A DNA stretch of 7,049 nt, from positions 1 through 7,049 of the forward strand of contig JAPPKR010000289.1 of the NCBI GenBank assembly GCA_028819835.1. Reading direction: 5' to 3'. The notes under the pieces are model-generated. The model did no database searches, had not been told where the DNA came from, and saw only the letters and a program-made list of their open reading frames with translations. This DNA is from a bacterium (lineage in GTDB: Bacteria > Actinomycetota > Acidimicrobiia > UBA5794 > ZC4RG35). Below, in pieces: positions 6,067-7,049 of the stretch. The position numbers and the translations under genes were made by a program. Numbering within the stretch: the first letter of the stretch is position 1; each line of letters starts with the position of its first letter.

Positions 6067-6321
6067 ATGTGTCGCAACATCACCACTCTGCGAGGTCTCG
6101 AACCGCCCGCCACCCCCGAGGAGATCGAAGCGGCCGCCCGCCAGTACGTCCGCAAGGTGAGCGGTGTGCAGAAGACCTCGGCCGCCACCGTGGCGGCTTT
6201 CGAGGACGCGGTGGCCCGGGTCAGCGCCGCCACCGCCCAGGTGCTCAACGCCCTCCCGCCCCGGAGGGTGCCGCCCCGCTACGATCCGCCGATTCGCCGG
6301 ATGGCCGCCCAACGCGCCTGA
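6067..6321 (+). CDS. DUF2277 family small protein
   Basis: 84-residue soluble protein with the family's N-terminal signature: MCRNI (1-5), LRGLEPPATPEEI (8-20), AARQYVRKVSG (23-33) and a FEDAV helix (45-49), ending in a Pro/Arg-rich tail. DUF2277 proteins are small, common in actinobacteria and have no established function; I do not infer one. The length is normal for the family. The ATG is fixed by the conserved MCRNI start. There is no SD, and the hexamer TAGAAT 8 nt upstream suggests a leaderless message. It appears to be a single-gene unit: 452 bp from the upstream operon and followed by a likely terminator. Confidence 0.9.
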   Translation: MCRNITTLRGLEPPATPEEIEAAARQYVRKVSGVQKTSAATVAAFEDAVARVSAATAQVLNALPPRRVPPRYDPPIRRMAAQRA

Positions 6322-6326
6322 AGCCT

Positions 6327-6348
6327 GATCGCCCGGCGGTCCTCTTTT
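6327..6348 (+). terminator. Probable intrinsic terminator after the DUF2277 gene
   Basis: Starting 5 nt after the stop codon, GATCGC (6327-6332) pairs with GCGGTC (6336-6341), one pair being G-U, across a 3-nt loop. CTCTTTT (6342-6348) follows as a T-rich tract. The same T-rich bases can instead pair with AAAGAG (6352-6357) in a second small hairpin. The stem is short, so strength is uncertain. Confidence 0.5.
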
Positions 6349-6372
6349 CGTAAAGAGTCACGATCTCATTGC

Positions 6373-6401
6373 TTGCATGCCCCTCCGGGCTTGCCTACAC
6401 T
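6373..6401 (+). promoter_or_regulatory. Candidate promoter of the znuA-like gene
   Basis: TTGCAT (6373-6378) and TACACT (6396-6401) are separated by 17 nt and are fair -35 and -10 matches. The predicted transcription start is near 6408, inside the first Fur-family box, leaving a ~50-nt leader. A bound repressor would cover the -10 edge and the start site. Confidence 0.5.
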
Positions 6402-6415
6402 GATAATGATTATTA
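6401..6415 (+). promoter_or_regulatory. Fur-family (probable Zur) operator, box 1
   Basis: TGATAATGATTATTA is a 7-1-7 inverted repeat with one imperfect pair. From memory it fits the actinobacterial Zur pattern TGANAATGATTNTCA at all but one position. It overlaps the -10 and the predicted transcription start. Zur is favoured over Fur or a Mn regulator because the gene downstream is a zinc-type binding protein. Confidence 0.75.
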
Positions 6416-6422
6416 TTTTGAG

Positions 6423-6435
6423 AATGATAATCATT
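6423..6435 (+). promoter_or_regulatory. Fur-family (probable Zur) operator, box 2
   Basis: AATGATAATCATT is a perfect 6-1-6 palindrome and equals the centre of the classical 19-bp Fur box. Its centre (6429) is 21 bp from that of box 1 (6408), two helical turns, so two dimers could bind the same DNA face. Confidence 0.75.
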
Positions 6436-6443
6436 TGCGTCTC

Positions 6444-6449
6444 GGAGGA
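6444..6449 (+). promoter_or_regulatory. Shine-Dalgarno site of the znuA-like gene
   Basis: GGAGGA lies 8 nt before the ATG at 6458. It is the only clear SD in the window and fixes the start codon. Confidence 0.85.
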
Positions 6450-6457
6450 ACAGAGAA

Positions 6458-7049
6458 ATGCGTAGAGGGTGGACTTTCAGGATATGGGCTACGGCGGTGG
6501 CGACGCTGTTGGTGCTCGGGGCGTGTGGCGACGGCGCCGACGACGGCGACGTCGAACCCGAGGAGACAGCTCCCACCGCCGCGGAGGTCGATGCCGAGCC
6601 GACCGAGGAACTACTGGTGGTGGCGACCACCACCATCCTGGGAGACCTGGTGAAGGGGATAGTGGGAGAGGATGCAACAGTCACGGTACTGCTGCCGGTG
6701 GGCGCCGATCCACATGACTATCAAGCTTCTTCCAGGGACGGGGTGACGATTAGGGAAGCCGACCTGGTGGTTGCGAATGGTCTGGGGCTAGAAGAGGGCC
6801 TGATCGCGGTGTTGGAAGCCGCCCACGATGACGGAGCGCGCATTCTCGAAGTGGGAGACCTAGTGGATCCCATGGAGTGGGGCGAGGGACGCGACCCCCA
6901 CGAGGGTGAGGAGGACGACCACGCCCACGACGAGGACGAGGACCACGACGACGACGAGGACCACGACGACGACGAAGATCACGACGACGACGAGGACCAC
7001 GACGACGACGAAGATCACGACGACGACGAAGATCACGACGACGACGAAG
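6458..7049 (+). CDS. znuA: Zinc ABC transporter substrate-binding lipoprotein (ZnuA/TroA family), 3' end outside window
   Basis: Extracytoplasmic metal-capture protein of a cluster A-I (ZnuABC-type) importer; 197 codons are present. Residues 1-22 form a lipoprotein signal (basic MRR, hydrophobic core, lipobox LGAC with C23), followed by an acidic linker (~24-50). The family fold begins at LLVVATTTILGDL (52-64); VGADPHDY (81-88) carries the first metal ligand H86, and ADLVVANGLGLEEGL (101-115) is the usual next block. From ~148 the mobile metal-binding loop starts and becomes an Asp/Glu/His hexapeptide repeat (H163 onward) still running at the edge. Such loops are usually His-rich; here five of every six residues are acidic. 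The remaining ligands and the second lobe lie outside the window. Zinc is favoured over manganese by the His loop and Zur-type boxes. Membrane permease and ATPase genes are expected downstream but unseen. Confidence 0.93.
   Translation, partial: MRRGWTFRIWATAVATLLVLGACGDGADDGDVEPEETAPTAAEVDAEPTEELLVVATTTILGDLVKGIVGEDATVTVLLPVGADPHDYQASSRDGVTIREADLVVANGLGLEEGLIAVLEAAHDDGARILEVGDLVDPMEWGEGRDPHEGEEDDHAHDEDEDHDDDEDHDDDEDHDDDEDHDDDEDHDDDEDHDDDE
6944..7049 (+). repeat. 18-bp in-frame tandem repeat encoding HDDDED in the metal-binding loop
   Basis: Units start at 6944, 6962, 6980, 6998, 7016 and 7034, the last cut by the window end after 16 bases. All share CACGACGACGAC and end in GAGGAC (units 1, 3) or GAAGAT (units 2, 4, 5). 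Units 1-2 and 3-4 form two identical 36-bp blocks, then unit 4 is repeated as unit 5, as expected from slippage or unequal crossover. Each unit adds one His and five acidic residues. Confidence 0.95.

Noticed and set aside
5745..6353. Plus-strand open frame crossing the gap and the DUF2277 gene, and the 5317-6321 frame that continues in frame into DUF2277
   Set aside because: Neither has a family match before MCRNI at 6067. The second begins inside the Mo-enzyme gene in another frame and joins DUF2277 only because no stop happens to occur.
6469..6717. Alternate-frame open frames over the start of the znuA-like gene
   Set aside because: The frame starting at 6458 has an SD, a lipoprotein signal and the ZnuA family motifs; the others are low-complexity Arg-rich shadows.
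6944..7049. CRISPR-like array at the right edge
   Set aside because: Units are contiguous 18-mers with no spacers and stay in frame within a protein-coding metal-binding loop.

Overview
The window is GC-rich throughout, apart from one AT-rich regulatory patch near 6400-6440. Its gene content and start architecture point to a high-GC actinobacterium: an actinobacterial-type MsbA-like ABC exporter, a type II dehydroquinase, a DUF2277 protein, starts without Shine-Dalgarno sequences, and a lysozyme-like domain of the kind seen in Acidimicrobiia. The class-level assignment is a guess from protein style, not a search. Both ends cut through genes.

Layout. (1) 1-1834, minus strand: an ABC exporter half-transporter, with TM domain and ATPase in one chain, running off the left edge. 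(2) 1835-1966: a divergent promoter region with an imperfect inverted repeat. (3) 1967-5614, plus strand: four tightly overlapping genes that look like one operon. They encode a lipoate/biotin-ligase-fold protein; a type II 3-dehydroquinate dehydratase fused to an alpha/beta-hydrolase; a membrane-anchored lysozyme-like protein lacking its catalytic Glu; and a four-helix, probably heme-b membrane domain fused through an internal twin-arginine signal to a molybdopterin (sulfite-oxidase/MsrP-type) domain. Junctions are a GTGA overlap (or 14-20 nt gap), an ATGA overlap and a 13-bp overlap. (4) 5615-6066: a noncoding stretch with a 24-bp near-perfect palindrome. (5) 6067-6321: a DUF2277 small protein, followed by a likely intrinsic terminator. 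(6) 6373-7049: a zinc-uptake substrate-binding lipoprotein gene (znuA-like). It lies behind a promoter overlapped by two Fur-family (most likely Zur) boxes 21 bp apart, and it runs off the right edge inside an Asp/His tandem repeat.

How the parts work together. The znuA block is a textbook zinc-responsive unit: low zinc would release Zur and induce the metal-capture lipoprotein. The four-gene operon is the unusual part. It mixes cofactor attachment, aromatic precursor metabolism, a cell-wall-binding pseudoenzyme and an extracytoplasmic redox enzyme, and no known pathway joins all four. The dehydroquinase-hydrolase fusion and the heme/molybdopterin fusion are the strongest candidates for something not previously described. 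Three transcription-unit starts share a TANNNT hexamer 8-9 nt before an SD-less ATG, which suggests leaderless mRNAs; the znuA-like gene instead has a clear SD.
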